A stretch of 64,000 nt of DNA, from the NCBI RefSeq assembly GCF_001005085.2, contig NZ_LBMU02000027.1:62001-126000 (forward strand). Reading direction: 5' to 3'. The translations under genes and the position numbers were made by a program. The stretch comes from Streptomyces humi. Its GTDB lineage: Bacteria > Actinomycetota > Actinomycetes > Streptomycetales > Streptomycetaceae. The notes below the pieces were generated by a model. It did not search any database. It was not told where the DNA came from and saw only the letters and a list, made by a program, of their open reading frames with translations. Below are positions 40,744 to 49,351 of this stretch, piece by piece (position 1 is the stretch's first letter; each line of letters starts with the position of its first letter).

Positions 40744-41406
40744 GTGTTGGGCGTGGAAGAGACGATCGTCGGCGCCGAAGCCGCTCAGATTCCGAAGCAG
40801 CGCGGGGAATCGCTGCTGGAGACCGCCGTACGCTACGCCGAGGAGCGCCACTGGGACGTCTTCCCGGGAACCTGGCTGGAAGCGGCCGAGGGGGTGCAGC
40901 GCTGCTCCTGCGGGGAGGTCGCGTGCGCGGCACCCGGCGCGCACGCGGCGCGTCCGGACTGGGCGTCGCAGGCGACCGGTAGTGCGACGGTGGCGCGCCG
41001 GATGTGGCAGAAGCAGCCGACGGCGTCGATCCTGCTGCCGACGGGTCGGACCTTCGACGCGCTGACCGTCCCGGAGACGGCGGGGTTCCTGGCGCTGGCC
41101 CGTATGGAGCGGATGGAGCTGACGCTGGGGCCGGTGACGCTGACACCGGACCGGCGGATGCAGTTCTTCGTTCTTCCCGGGGCGGCGGTGAAGCTGCCGG
41201 ACCTGGTGCGGCGGCTGGGCTGGTCGCCCGCGTCGCTGGATCTGACGGCGCTGGGCGAGGGGGCGTACGTACCGGCGCCGCCGACGCGGTACGGGTCGCG
41301 GGGGGCGGTGCAGTGGGCCTGCCGGCCGACGGCCGCGAACCGGTGGCTGCCGGATGCGGAGGAGCTGATCTCGGCGTTGGCGTATGCGTGCGGGAGGGAT
41401 CGGTAG
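40744..41406 (+). CDS. Bifunctional DNA primase/polymerase N-terminal domain protein
   Basis: A 220-residue conserved actinomycete protein with the cysteine pair CSCGEVACAAPGAHAARPDW, the zinc-like motif of the Prim-Pol N-terminal family, and the N-terminal QRGESLLETAVRYAEERHWD. There is no helicase or Pol domain, so primase activity is doubtful and it is probably a relative with a changed role. GTG starts at 40744 and 40753 are both possible; GGGAG lies 11 nt before the second. It is divergent from the HTH/TPR regulator. The 274-bp gap on the left shows no other gene. Confidence 0.82.
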   Translation: MLGVEETIVGAEAAQIPKQRGESLLETAVRYAEERHWDVFPGTWLEAAEGVQRCSCGEVACAAPGAHAARPDWASQATGSATVARRMWQKQPTASILLPTGRTFDALTVPETAGFLALARMERMELTLGPVTLTPDRRMQFFVLPGAAVKLPDLVRRLGWSPASLDLTALGEGAYVPAPPTRYGSRGAVQWACRPTAANRWLPDAEELISALAYACGRDR

Positions 41407-41479
41407 CGGCTTCGTCCGCCCGGTTCGGTCTCATGGGCGGCCGCGGGCGCGTCGTGGTTGCTCGCGCGGTTCCCCGCGC

Positions 41480-41513
41480 CCCTATGGGGGCGCTGGACAG
41501 CGCCCCCATAGGG
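41480..41513 (+). terminator. Hairpin of the intergenic repeat family before the ABC genes
   Basis: Perfect 15-bp arms CCCTATGGGGGCGCT and complement with loop GGAC, preceded by the family core GGTTCCCCGCGCC. It ends 7 bp before the ABC ATPase ATG, so it ends the upstream transcript or shapes the ABC leader. Confidence 0.75.
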
Positions 41514-41520
41514 TTGGTCC

Positions 41521-42291
41521 ATGACCGATGCCGTGCGTGTTCGTGGGCTCTGGAAGCGGTTCGGGCAGCAGGTCGCCGTCGGTGGCATCGATCTGTCGCT
41601 GCCCGCCGGGAAGTTCGTCGGGCTGGTCGGGCCCAACGGCGCCGGGAAGACCACCACCCTCTCCATGGTGACCGGGCTGCTCCGGCCGGACCAGGGAAGC
41701 GTCGAGGTCGTCGGGCACGACGTCTGGCGGGACCCGGTGGCGGTGAAGGCCCGCATCGGCGTGCTGCCCGAAGGGCTCCGGCTCTTCGAACGGCTTTCCG
41801 GGCGCGAACTGCTCGGCTACTCGGGACGGCTGCGCGGCCTCCCCGGCGCCGAGGTCGACAAGCGGGCCACCCAGCTCCTCGACGTGCTCGATCTCGCCGG
41901 TGCCCAGCACAAACTCGTCGTCGACTACTCGACCGGGATGCGCAAGAAGATCGGCCTCGCGGCAGCGCTGCTGCACAACCCGGAGGTGCTCTTCCTGGAC
42001 GAACCGTTCGAGGGCGTGGACCCGGTGTCCGCGCAGACCATCCGGGGCGTACTGGAGCGCTACACCGCCTCCGGGGCGACCGTCGTCTTCTCCTCCCACG
42101 TCATGGAACTCGTCGAGTCGCTGTGCGACTGGGTCGCGGTGCTGGCGGCGGGCCGGATCCGCGCGACGGGCACCCTGGCGGAGGTCCGTGGCGACCACCC
42201 CACCCTCCAGGCCGCGTTCCTGGAACTCGTCGGGGCGAGCGGCCGGGACGCGGCCTCGGACCTGGACTGGCTGGGCGGCGGGGCCCGATGA
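41521..42291 (+). CDS. ABC transporter ATP-binding protein
   Basis: A 256-residue nucleotide-binding subunit. Walker A is GLVGPNGAGKTTTLSMVTGL, the signature region is YSTGMRKKIGLAAALLHNPE and Walker B is VLFLDEPFEGVDPVSAQTIR, with the H-loop in VVFSSHVMELVESL. Of the ABC-2/bacitracin-exporter type. Overlaps the permease start by 4 nt (ATGA), so the two form one exporter. Confidence 0.95.
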   Translation: MTDAVRVRGLWKRFGQQVAVGGIDLSLPAGKFVGLVGPNGAGKTTTLSMVTGLLRPDQGSVEVVGHDVWRDPVAVKARIGVLPEGLRLFERLSGRELLGYSGRLRGLPGAEVDKRATQLLDVLDLAGAQHKLVVDYSTGMRKKIGLAAALLHNPEVLFLDEPFEGVDPVSAQTIRGVLERYTASGATVVFSSHVMELVESLCDWVAVLAAGRIRATGTLAEVRGDHPTLQAAFLELVGASGRDAASDLDWLGGGAR

Positions 42292-43880
42292 CGGACGTGA
42301 CCTCCACCGTCGTACGGCTGAAGCTGTCGCTGCTGCGGAACGGACTGCGGCAGTCCGGCGGCCGGCGGGCCGCGTTCATCGCCTCGGCGGTCCTCGCGCT
42401 GCTCTTCGCGGTACTGCAACTGCTGGGCCTGGTGCTGCTGCGCGGGCACCCGCACGCGGACGCGGTGGCCGTACCTGCGGCGGCCGTGCTGGCGCTGGGC
42501 TGGGCGTTCATGCCGCTGTTCTTCCCGAGTGGCGACGAGACCCTGGACCCCACCCGGCTGGTGATGCTCCCGCTGCGGCCGCGGCCGTTGGTACGGGCCC
42601 TGCTCGCCGCGTCCCTGGTCGGCATCGGACCGCTGTTCTCGCTGTTGCTGCTGGTGGGCTGTGCGGTGGCCGTGGCGCACGGGGCGGCCGGGTACGGCGT
42701 CGCGGTCGTCGGCGTCGTCCTCGCGCTGCTGGTCTGCGTGGCGCTCGCGCGGGCGATCGCCGCCGCGAACGTACGGCTCCTCAGCAGCCGCAAGGGGCGG
42801 GACCTGGCCGTACTGAGCGGCCTGGTCGTCGCGGTCGGGGCGCAGCTGGTCAACTTCGCCGCCCGGAGCCTGGGTTCGGCCGGGCTCGGGGAGCTGGCTC
42901 CGGTGGCCGACGTACTGCGGTGGCTGCCGCCCGCGTCGGCGATCGGCGCGGTGGGTTCGGCGAGCGAGGGGTCGTACGGCACGGCGGTCCTACAGCTCGC
43001 CCTGTCCGGCGCCGCGCTGGCGCTGCTCGTGGGCGCGTGGGCGCGGACCCTGACCCGGCTGATGACGGCACCCGACGGTGCCACGCTCCAGGTCCCCGAC
43101 CGGGCCGGCCGACGCCGTACGTCCGGGGGCGGCGGTCTCGGCGGTCTGCTCCCCACCGGACGCACCGGCACGGTCATGGCGCGCAGCCTCCGCTATGTCT
43201 GGCGCGATCCCAAGACCAAGGCCGCCTGGGTGACCTCGCTGGCCATCGGTCTGATCGTGCCCGTCTTCAACGCCGTGCAGGGCACCGGGTCGGTCTACTT
43301 CGCGTGCTTCGCGGCCGGGATGCTCGGCATCCAGATGTACAACCAGTTCGGGCAGGACACCTCCGCTTTCTGGATGGTGGCCATGACCGTCTCGTCCGCG
43401 CGGGACGCCTACGTCGAACTGCGCGGCCGGGCCCTCGCCCTGCTGGTGATCACCCTGCCGTACGCGACGCTGGTGACCGTCCTGACCACGGCGCTGCTCG
43501 GCGACTGGCACCGGCTGCCCGAGGTGCTGGGCCTCTCCTTCGCCCTGCTCGGCGCGATGCTGGCGACCGGCGCCTGGACCTCGGCCCGCTTCCCGTACTC
43601 CATCCCCCAGGAGGGCCACCGCAACGTGGCGGCCGGACAGACCGGCCTGGCCTGGATCGCGATCTTCGGCGGCATGGTCGCGGCGGCCCTGCTGTGCGCC
43701 CCCGTCATCACCCTGACGATCGCACTGAACGTGACCGCGGGCGGCGCGGCCTGGACATGGCTGCTGCTGCCGGCGGGGGCAGGTTACGGAGCGGCGATCA
43801 CCTGGGCGGGCCTACGAGCGGCGGCACCGCGCACGGCGGCCCGCCTCCCGGAGATCCTGGTGGCTGTCAGCAGGGGTTAG
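42288..43880 (+). CDS. ABC transporter permease
   Basis: A 530-residue multi-spanning membrane protein with about 12 hydrophobic helices, including AAFIASAVLALLFAVLQLLG near the start. It is translationally coupled to the ATPase gene and makes up the rest of an ABC exporter. The large size and the missing substrate-binding protein argue for export of a lipid, peptide or antibiotic. Substrate unknown. Ends before another intergenic repeat copy. Confidence 0.92.
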   Translation: MTDVTSTVVRLKLSLLRNGLRQSGGRRAAFIASAVLALLFAVLQLLGLVLLRGHPHADAVAVPAAAVLALGWAFMPLFFPSGDETLDPTRLVMLPLRPRPLVRALLAASLVGIGPLFSLLLLVGCAVAVAHGAAGYGVAVVGVVLALLVCVALARAIAAANVRLLSSRKGRDLAVLSGLVVAVGAQLVNFAARSLGSAGLGELAPVADVLRWLPPASAIGAVGSASEGSYGTAVLQLALSGAALALLVGAWARTLTRLMTAPDGATLQVPDRAGRRRTSGGGGLGGLLPTGRTGTVMARSLRYVWRDPKTKAAWVTSLAIGLIVPVFNAVQGTGSVYFACFAAGMLGIQMYNQFGQDTSAFWMVAMTVSSARDAYVELRGRALALLVITLPYATLVTVLTTALLGDWHRLPEVLGLSFALLGAMLATGAWTSARFPYSIPQEGHRNVAAGQTGLAWIAIFGGMVAAALLCAPVITLTIALNVTAGGAAWTWLLLPAGAGYGAAITWAGLRAAAPRTAARLPEILVAVSRG

Positions 43881-43883
43881 CGG

Positions 43884-43976
43884 CAGCGTGCCCCGCAGGG
43901 GCGCGGGGAACTGCGCGAGCAACCGCAACGGACCCGCAGCCGCCTACGTCACGCGGCCCCTGCCCCGCGGGCGCCA
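43884..43976. repeat. Intergenic repeat copy between convergent genes
   Basis: GCAGGGGCGCGGGGAACTGC + GCGAGCAACCGCAACGG is the reverse orientation of the GTTCCCCGCGCCCC element, followed by CGGCCCCTGCCCCGCGGGCG, which can pair with it. It probably terminates both the permease and the alpha/beta hydrolase transcripts. Confidence 0.65.
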
Positions 43977-44837
43977 CTACTCCCCCACCCGGTCGAGAAA
44001 CGGCTCCACGGCCGCCCGCCAGGCCTCCGGCCGGTCGAAGGGCAACAGATGCCCGGCGTCGGCCACCTCGGCGTACTCCCCTTTCGGCAGCACCCGGACC
44101 ATCTCCTGCGCCTCGGCCCGCCCCAGCTCCCCGTCGACCCCGCGTACGACCAGCGCGGGGCACGGCACCTGGGCCAGCTCCTCCCAGTGCGCGTCGTACA
44201 CCCAGGTCTCCCGGGACCTCAGCATCCGGTCGGGATCGAACACCGGCCGCCAGCCGTCGCCGCCCTCGTGCATCACCTCGGCGTAGAACTCCCCGCGCGC
44301 GGGGTTCGGCCGCTCCACCCAGGGGTCGTCCTCACCGAACCACTTGCGTACGTCGGCGAGCGTGGCGAAGGGGACGGGCCAGGACCGGAACCACTCGGCC
44401 CACTCGCGCTGCGAGGCCGCGCCCAGCGCGGACGCCCGCATGTCGCAGATGACCACGCCCCGGACCAGTTCGGGGCGCTTCGCGGCGAGCTGCCAGGCGG
44501 TCAGCGCGCCCATGGCGTGGCCGACGAGCACGGCCGGGGCGAGTCCCAGCTGCTCGACGGCGGCCGCGGCGTCCTCGACGTACGCCTCACGGGTGTACGC
44601 GGCCTGCGGGGGCTTGTCGCTCTGGCCGTGACCGCGCTGGTCGAGGGCGACGGCCCGGTGCCGTTCGGAGAGCCAGCGGGCGGTGGACGCCCAGTGCGAG
44701 GCGCGGCCCATCAGGCCGTGCAGTAACAGCACGCCGGGCGACGGCCGGTCCGGGTCGTCCGACTTGGGCGGGTCCGCGAACTCCCAGGCGGCGAGGTGTA
44801 CGCCGCCGGCTCCTGTCACGTCGATGCGCCGTGCCAT
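43977..44837 (-). CDS. Alpha/beta hydrolase with alanine in the nucleophile elbow
   Basis: A 286-residue alpha/beta-hydrolase-fold protein. LLLHGLMGRASHWASTARWL forms the oxyanion region, and ALDQRGHGQSDKPPQAAYT follows. The nucleophile elbow reads LVGHAMGALTAW, with Ala (GCC at 44514-44516) where the serine of G-H-S-M-G should be. The acid and the terminal VADAGHLLPFDRPEAW His are present. So the enzyme should not hydrolyse esters by the usual mechanism; it may bind a ligand or act differently. ATG start. An inverted repeat resembling a LexA box lies about 80 bp upstream. Confidence 0.9.
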   Translation of the reverse strand: MARRIDVTGAGGVHLAAWEFADPPKSDDPDRPSPGVLLLHGLMGRASHWASTARWLSERHRAVALDQRGHGQSDKPPQAAYTREAYVEDAAAAVEQLGLAPAVLVGHAMGALTAWQLAAKRPELVRGVVICDMRASALGAASQREWAEWFRSWPVPFATLADVRKWFGEDDPWVERPNPARGEFYAEVMHEGGDGWRPVFDPDRMLRSRETWVYDAHWEELAQVPCPALVVRGVDGELGRAEAQEMVRVLPKGEYAEVADAGHLLPFDRPEAWRAAVEPFLDRVGE

Positions 44838-44916
44838 GGGCCTGGCACCCCCCTAGCTCCGCGTGCCTAGTGTCGCCTCGTATCGGTTCGTGGTGCTTCG
44901 GTACCGCTCCAGACTA

Positions 44917-44932
44917 TCGAATGCCTATTCGA
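44917..44932. promoter_or_regulatory. LexA-box-like inverted repeat
   Basis: TCGAAT-GCCT-ATTCGA, perfect 6-bp arms with 4-bp spacer. It matches the actinobacterial SOS box TCGAAC-N4-GTTCGA except for the innermost base of each arm. It lies 80 bp before the hydrolase start. Confidence 0.35.
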
Positions 44933-45097
44933 AAATCGGGTTGCTGCGGGCAACACCCCTCATTCGAGTGACCTCTCTCCAGGCATGATCGGCGCCGTCG
45001 GGGGGATTTCTTCTGCGGGGGGCGGACCGCTCGGGGAAAACGGTCCGAGGGGATGACCCTGGGAGCTCGGGGCTCCGGGTCAGCACCGGGGAGGACA

Positions 45098-45125
45098 GGC
45101 CCCGGCGCCGGAAGGCGCCGGGGCC
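45098..45125. terminator. Hairpin with GGAA tetraloop
   Basis: Perfect 12-bp arms GGCCCCGGCGCC/GGCGCCGGGGCC closed by GGAA. It is about 215 bp beyond the DtxR-type stop and may end that transcript. Confidence 0.55.
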
Positions 45126-45340
45126 AATCCCATGACCGCGTCGGCGTCCTCGGCACACCCTCCGCCCTCGGCACACCCTCCCCGCCCCCTCAGGTCACAC
45201 GCCTTCCGCGACAGCCTCGCACGCGAAAAGCGCGAGCGCTGCGATTCGACGCAGTGAATCGCGGATCCGACGCCCTCGACAAGCCCGCGACGGACATCGA
45301 AGCGGGCGTCAACTCATTGACCAGCCGCGGAAGTTGACGT

Positions 45341-46033
45341 TCAGCGCTTGGCGACGAACACATGGGAGGCGACGTCCGCCTCCAGCTCGGCCGCCTCACC
45401 GCCGCTGCCCACCAGCACCCCGCCGGCCGACTCCGTCACGCTCACCACCGAACCCGGCTGCACACCCGCCCGCCGCAGCGTGTACATCAGCTGCGCATCG
45501 GTCTGGATGGGCTCACCGATCCGGCGTACGACCACGGTCTTGCCGTCGCTGCCCGGGTCCAGGTCGGCCAGCGACACCATGCCCGCGTCGAGGAACGGAT
45601 CCGCGCCGTCCTTCTCGCCCAGCTCCTCCAGGCCCGGGATCGGGTTGCCGTACGGCGACTCGGTGGGGTGCCGCAGCAGCTCCAGCACCCGCCGCTCCAC
45701 GGCCTCGCTCATCACGTGCTCCCAGCGACACGCCTCGGCGTGCACCTGCTCCCACTCCAGGCCGATCACGTCGACCAGCAGGCACTCCGCAAGCCGGTGC
45801 TTGCGCATCACGCGCGTCGCCAGCCGGCGGCCCTCGTCGGTCAGCTCCAGATGGCGGTCGGTGGCGACGGACACCAGTCCGTCCCGCTCCATCCGCGCCA
45901 CCGTCTGGCTCACCGTCGGTCCGCTCTGGTCGAGCCGCTCCGCGATGCGGGCGCGCATGGGGACCACGCCTTCCTCTTCGAGCTCGAGGATGGTGCGGAG
46001 ATACATCTCCGTGGTGTCGATCAGTCCGGACAT
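45341..46033 (-). CDS. dmdR1: DtxR family iron-dependent repressor (DmdR1-like)
   Basis: A 230-residue iron-dependent regulator. The N-terminal winged HTH is VVPMRARIAERLDQSGPTVS, followed by the metal-binding/dimerisation helices with HRLAECLLVDVIGLEWEQVH and EACRWEHVMSEAVERRVLEL, which carry the Cys, Glu and His ligands. The C-terminal SH3-like domain ends VASHVFVAKR. Length and sequence match S. coelicolor DmdR1, the master repressor of siderophore and iron-uptake genes. The gene symbol rests on resemblance from memory. Long ORFs lie antisense through the whole gene, as with the described adm ORF opposite dmdR1. It diverges from the SIS gene. Confidence 0.93.
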   Translation of the reverse strand: MSGLIDTTEMYLRTILELEEEGVVPMRARIAERLDQSGPTVSQTVARMERDGLVSVATDRHLELTDEGRRLATRVMRKHRLAECLLVDVIGLEWEQVHAEACRWEHVMSEAVERRVLELLRHPTESPYGNPIPGLEELGEKDGADPFLDAGMVSLADLDPGSDGKTVVVRRIGEPIQTDAQLMYTLRRAGVQPGSVVSVTESAGGVLVGSGGEAAELEADVASHVFVAKR

Positions 46034-46234
46034 ACGTGCCCCTCGATTACCTCTGCCGAATACCTCTGCCGGCGGCCCGGCCGCGTGCGCTGGCCCTGCC
46101 ACCAATTCTGCCGGATCCCACCGACAACCGGGCCGCACCGCAAAAACGGGCGCCCGGCCCCGTCGCGGGAACGGGCGCCGGGCCCGCCCGCACCGGGCCC
46201 GGCCACGCCCGCACCGACCCACCGGCCGTATTGA
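45362..46234 (+). other. Antisense ORF opposite dmdR1 (adm-like)
   Basis: A 290-codon open frame, and a 304-codon one in another frame, lie opposite the repressor gene. In S. coelicolor an antisense ORF called adm at this place has been reported to be expressed and to affect antibiotic production. I cannot tell from the sequence which frame, if either, is translated, since antisense open frames arise readily at this GC content. Confidence 0.3.
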
Positions 46235-46342
46235 CACCGAGATGGTCCAGACCGGAGGGTGATCCGCGACACAGACGCTGACACCGGCGCCGGCACCGGC
46301 GCCGGCACCCGCGCTGACGCCGACCGTGCAAAGGGGCACCGC

Positions 46343-47098
46343 ATGAGCGACGGCACACCCGCCGACCTGTTCCTCGACGCCGCCATCGGCCTCCTGCAAC
46401 GGGTCCGCGAGGAGGAGGCCGAGGCCATCGCCACCGCGGGCACCCTCCTCGCCGACACCGTCGTCGCCGACGGCCGGCTGTTCGCCTTCGGCGCCGGGCA
46501 CTCCTCGCTGCCCGCCCAGGACGTCGTCTACCGCGCCGGCGGCCTCGCGCTCATGAACCTGCTCTCCGCGCCCGGCCTCGTCGGCGTCGACGTGATGCCC
46601 GCCACCCTCGGCTCCCGCCTCGAACGCGTGGACGGCCTCGCGACCGCCGTCCTCGACACCTCACCCCTGCGCCCCGGCGACGCGCTGGTGATCATCTCCC
46701 TCTCCGGCCGCAACGCCCTGCCCGTCGAGATGGCCGTCGAGGCCCGCCGGCGCGGCGCCAAGGTCATCGGCGTGACCTCCGTGGCGTACGCCGGGCAGAC
46801 CACGTCACGGCACTCCTCCGGCACGTACCTCAAGGACCACTGCGACGTCGTGCTCGACTCGAAGATCTCCGTGGGGGACGCCGAGCTCACCCTGGACACC
46901 ATCCCGGCGCCCTTCGCGCCCGCCTCCACGGTCGTCACCAGCGCCCTGCTCCAGGCCGTCCTCGCCACCACCGCGGCGACCCTCGCCGACCGCGGGGTGG
47001 AACCCCCGCTCCTGCGCTCGGGCAACGTCGACGGCGGCCACGAATGGAACGCCCGCGTCTTCGCCGAATACGCCGACCGCATCTTCTACCAGCACTGA
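46343..47098 (+). CDS. SIS domain sugar-phosphate-binding protein
   Basis: A 251-residue SIS-domain protein. The substrate loops are FAFGAGHSSLPAQDVVYRAG and DALVIISLSGRNALPVEMAV. It belongs to the group of sugar isomerase-like proteins (YckF/GutQ/N-acetylmuramic acid 6-phosphate type); NagB/GlmS-like chemistry is plausible. AAGGGG is upstream of the ATG. It diverges from the DtxR-type gene. Confidence 0.92.
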   Translation: MSDGTPADLFLDAAIGLLQRVREEEAEAIATAGTLLADTVVADGRLFAFGAGHSSLPAQDVVYRAGGLALMNLLSAPGLVGVDVMPATLGSRLERVDGLATAVLDTSPLRPGDALVIISLSGRNALPVEMAVEARRRGAKVIGVTSVAYAGQTTSRHSSGTYLKDHCDVVLDSKISVGDAELTLDTIPAPFAPASTVVTSALLQAVLATTAATLADRGVEPPLLRSGNVDGGHEWNARVFAEYADRIFYQH

Positions 47099-47156
47099 CG
47101 CGAGGCCGGCCCGCCACCGGGACCGGCGCCGGCGCGGGGACCGACGCTCGCGGGGG

Positions 47157-48584
47157 CTAACGCTGTCGCGTGAGGCCCGCCAGGTCCAGGGCCGTGGCGA
47201 TACGCACGGCCACGTCCTCCGCGTACACCGCGTCCAGGCGCTCGAAACGGTTGCGGCCCGGCCCGCGCAGGAACGTCAGCACGCCCAGCGTCCGCCCCCG
47301 GCTGCGCAGCACCGCGCACATCGCGTGCACCGCGTCGCCCGGCCACTGCCGGTCCAGCGCCCACGCCCGCGCCCGGTCCGGCGGCACCGAACCGGCGTCC
47401 GCCCGCACGCTCCCGGCCCGCTGCACGCACTGGAGCGCCGGATGACCCTCCTCGTAGCGCACCGGCAGCCCGGCCGCGCCCGTCAGCAGGCTCGGTCCCG
47501 GCGCCCCGGTCGGCGTGGCGGCGATCCGCACCAGCCGCACCGGCCCGACGTCCCCGTCCGCGCGGGCGCCGCCCACCACCCGGTCGATCACCGCGTGGTC
47601 CGCGAACCCGGCCAGCGCGAAGTCGAGATGGACGGTGGCCGCCTCCAACGGGTCCTCGCACTCGGCCGCCGCGCGGGCCGCGCGGTGCAGCTGGTTGGCG
47701 CGGAAGCGCAGCACGGCCGCCTCCTGCTCGGCGAGCCTGGCCTCCGTGACGTCCTGGAACAGCCAGCCGACCCCGAGCGGAACCGGCTCCTCCGCGAGCG
47801 GCGACGCGAGCCGCAGGAACCCGGACCGCCAGCACCGCCGCTGCTCGCCCTCCGGCGTCCGCACGCTCACCCACATCTCGGCCGGCGCGGGCGGCGCACC
47901 CTCCGCCAGCACGTGCGTGAGGGCGCTCTCCAGGTCCTCCACGCCCTGCGCGAGCAGCTCACCGAGCGGCCGCCCCAGCGCCGACGAACGCCCGATCCCG
48001 AGCGCCCGCGCGGCGTGCGCGTTGACGACGGCGGGCCGCAGATCGGCGTCGACCAGTACGACCCCCCAGGCCGCGTCCTCGAACAGGGCCTCGCTCAGCG
48101 CGATCGACCGCTCCAGGTCGATCTGCGCGTGCACCTCGCTGAACGCGCAGTACACGCCCGCCGGCTTCCCGTCGGGACCGCGCACGGCCGCCGACTGCGT
48201 CCGTACGAGGACCCGCCCGCCGTCCTTCGTCAGCAGCGCGAACTCGTGCACCTGGCGCCCGGAGGCGTGCATGGCGGCCATCAGCCGCCCCTCGATCTCC
48301 TCGGCGTCCGCCTCGCGCACCGCCCAGCCGGCGAACCCGCGCCGGCCCACCGCCTCGGCCGCCGCCCAGCCCAGGATGCGCTCCGCCTCACGGTTCCAGT
48401 GGGTGACGAAGCCGTCCGCGTCGAAGGCGCACAGCGCCGCGTCCATGCCGTCGAGGAGCGCGGCGAGCAGGTCGGAGCCGCCCGAGTCCTCCGGGGCATC
48501 GCGCTCCGGCTCCGGCTCGGGCTCGTCGGGCCCCAGCTCGTCCGTGGTCCCACTACGCCGGGAAGCACTCACCTGGACCCCCAT
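47157..48584 (-). CDS. PAS/GAF sensor protein
   Basis: A 475-residue protein with two PAS domains in the N-terminal half (ALCAFDADGFVTHWNREAER with ILGWAAAEAVGRRGFAG; GVVLVDADLRPAVVNAHAAR) and a GAF domain after about residue 300 that ends in FERLDAVYAEDVAVRIATAL. There is no output domain such as PP2C, HATPase or GGDEF, so it may be a sensor truncated before its phosphatase; many Streptomyces have PAS-GAF-SpoIIE forms. Signal is unknown. Confidence 0.9.
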   Translation of the reverse strand: MGVQVSASRRSGTTDELGPDEPEPEPERDAPEDSGGSDLLAALLDGMDAALCAFDADGFVTHWNREAERILGWAAAEAVGRRGFAGWAVREADAEEIEGRLMAAMHASGRQVHEFALLTKDGGRVLVRTQSAAVRGPDGKPAGVYCAFSEVHAQIDLERSIALSEALFEDAAWGVVLVDADLRPAVVNAHAARALGIGRSSALGRPLGELLAQGVEDLESALTHVLAEGAPPAPAEMWVSVRTPEGEQRRCWRSGFLRLASPLAEEPVPLGVGWLFQDVTEARLAEQEAAVLRFRANQLHRAARAAAECEDPLEAATVHLDFALAGFADHAVIDRVVGGARADGDVGPVRLVRIAATPTGAPGPSLLTGAAGLPVRYEEGHPALQCVQRAGSVRADAGSVPPDRARAWALDRQWPGDAVHAMCAVLRSRGRTLGVLTFLRGPGRNRFERLDAVYAEDVAVRIATALDLAGLTRQR

Positions 48585-48704
48585 CAGGCTGCGTCCGCAC
48601 GCACGGCGCGTCGGTTTTCACTCACTGCCCTTTCATTCAACTCGAACGTGACGCAGCCCACACTGTGTTCCCGCAAGATTGAGGGAATCGTTGCAAGCCC
48701 CCGT

Positions 48705-49139
48705 TCACAGCTCCAGCCGCAGATCCACCCACTCGTCGGTCTCCCCGTCCAGCACGTACCGCTCGACCTCGGTGAACCCGTACCGCTCGGCGAACCGCAG
48801 CCCGCCCTCGTTGACGGCCAGCACACACGTCTCAAGCGCCCGGGCCCCCTGCACACGTGCGAGCACCTGCTCGTACAGGGCCGCGCCGAAACCCCGCCCC
48901 CGCCACTGCGGCAGCACCCGCACGATCACGGTCACCACCCCGTCGACGGCGGGCCGCACGGTCGAGCACCCCACGAGCTCGTCCCCGACGTACGCGTTCT
49001 CCAGCCGGTACCCCCGCGCCACCCGCTCCCCGGCCTGCGCGGCCGACATCGCGGCGACCGGCACGACCACGTTGTGCACATACCGCCACCGCTCCAGCGC
49101 CTCACCCTCACTGGCGGGAACCACCCTGAGCCCACTCAC
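48705..49139 (-). CDS. GNAT family N-acetyltransferase
   Basis: A 144-residue single-domain acetyltransferase. The CoA loop is VRVLPQWRGRGFGAALYEQV, followed by LETCVLAVNEGGLRFAERYG. ATG start giving MSGLRVVPA. Its 5' side faces the 302-bp region that carries an opposite-strand promoter and a structured element before pdxH. Confidence 0.9.
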   Translation of the reverse strand: MSGLRVVPASEGEALERWRYVHNVVVPVAAMSAAQAGERVARGYRLENAYVGDELVGCSTVRPAVDGVVTVIVRVLPQWRGRGFGAALYEQVLARVQGARALETCVLAVNEGGLRFAERYGFTEVERYVLDGETDEWVDLRLEL

Positions 49140-49171
49140 GTGCGCACCTCGATCTCTGCTGCGAAAAACAG

Positions 49172-49200
49172 TTGAACCCTTCCGATGTGCTTCCTAGAGT
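49172..49200 (+). promoter_or_regulatory. Consensus promoter facing pdxH
   Basis: TTGAAC (49172-49177), 17-bp spacer, TAGAGT (49195-49200): a near-consensus HrdB-type promoter at optimal spacing. It reads rightward into the small ORF and the structured element. Confidence 0.6.
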
Positions 49201-49233
49201 GGCTGTTACTTCAGAAGGGAGGTGGTTCGGTAG

Positions 49234-49272
49234 ATGTATGCATATCGGACGGAAGAGGTGGCTGCGGGCTAG
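49234..49272 (+). CDS. Possible 12-codon leader peptide
   Basis: MYAYRTEEVAAG, ATG 8 nt after GGGAGGTGG. The ribosome binding site is among the best in the window. Peptide coding is uncertain; alternative in-frame reading from 49238 gives a longer frame that continues antisense to pdxH. Confidence 0.35.
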   Translation: MYAYRTEEVAAG

Positions 49273-49351
49273 CGGCTCGCCACCACACGATGTGCGGTGC
49301 CGGACCAGCGTGCGGAGACGTGCGCAGCCGGCCCAATCCCAAGCAGTCACC

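Larger units (their letters stand above)
44838..45340. other. 503-bp intergenic region
   Basis: No ORF here has convincing coding bias. It holds the LexA-box-like repeat at 44917, the hairpin at 45098, a duplicated CTCGGCACACCCTCC (around 45150) and a possible 41-codon ORF starting at the ATG at 45132 without a ribosome binding site. It lies between the start of the hydrolase and the end of the DtxR-type gene. Confidence 0.6.

Noticed and set aside
45132-45257. 41-codon ORF in the intergenic region beside dmdR1
   Set aside because: No ribosome binding site and it consists mostly of a duplicated CTCGGCACACCCTCC; kept only as a remark.
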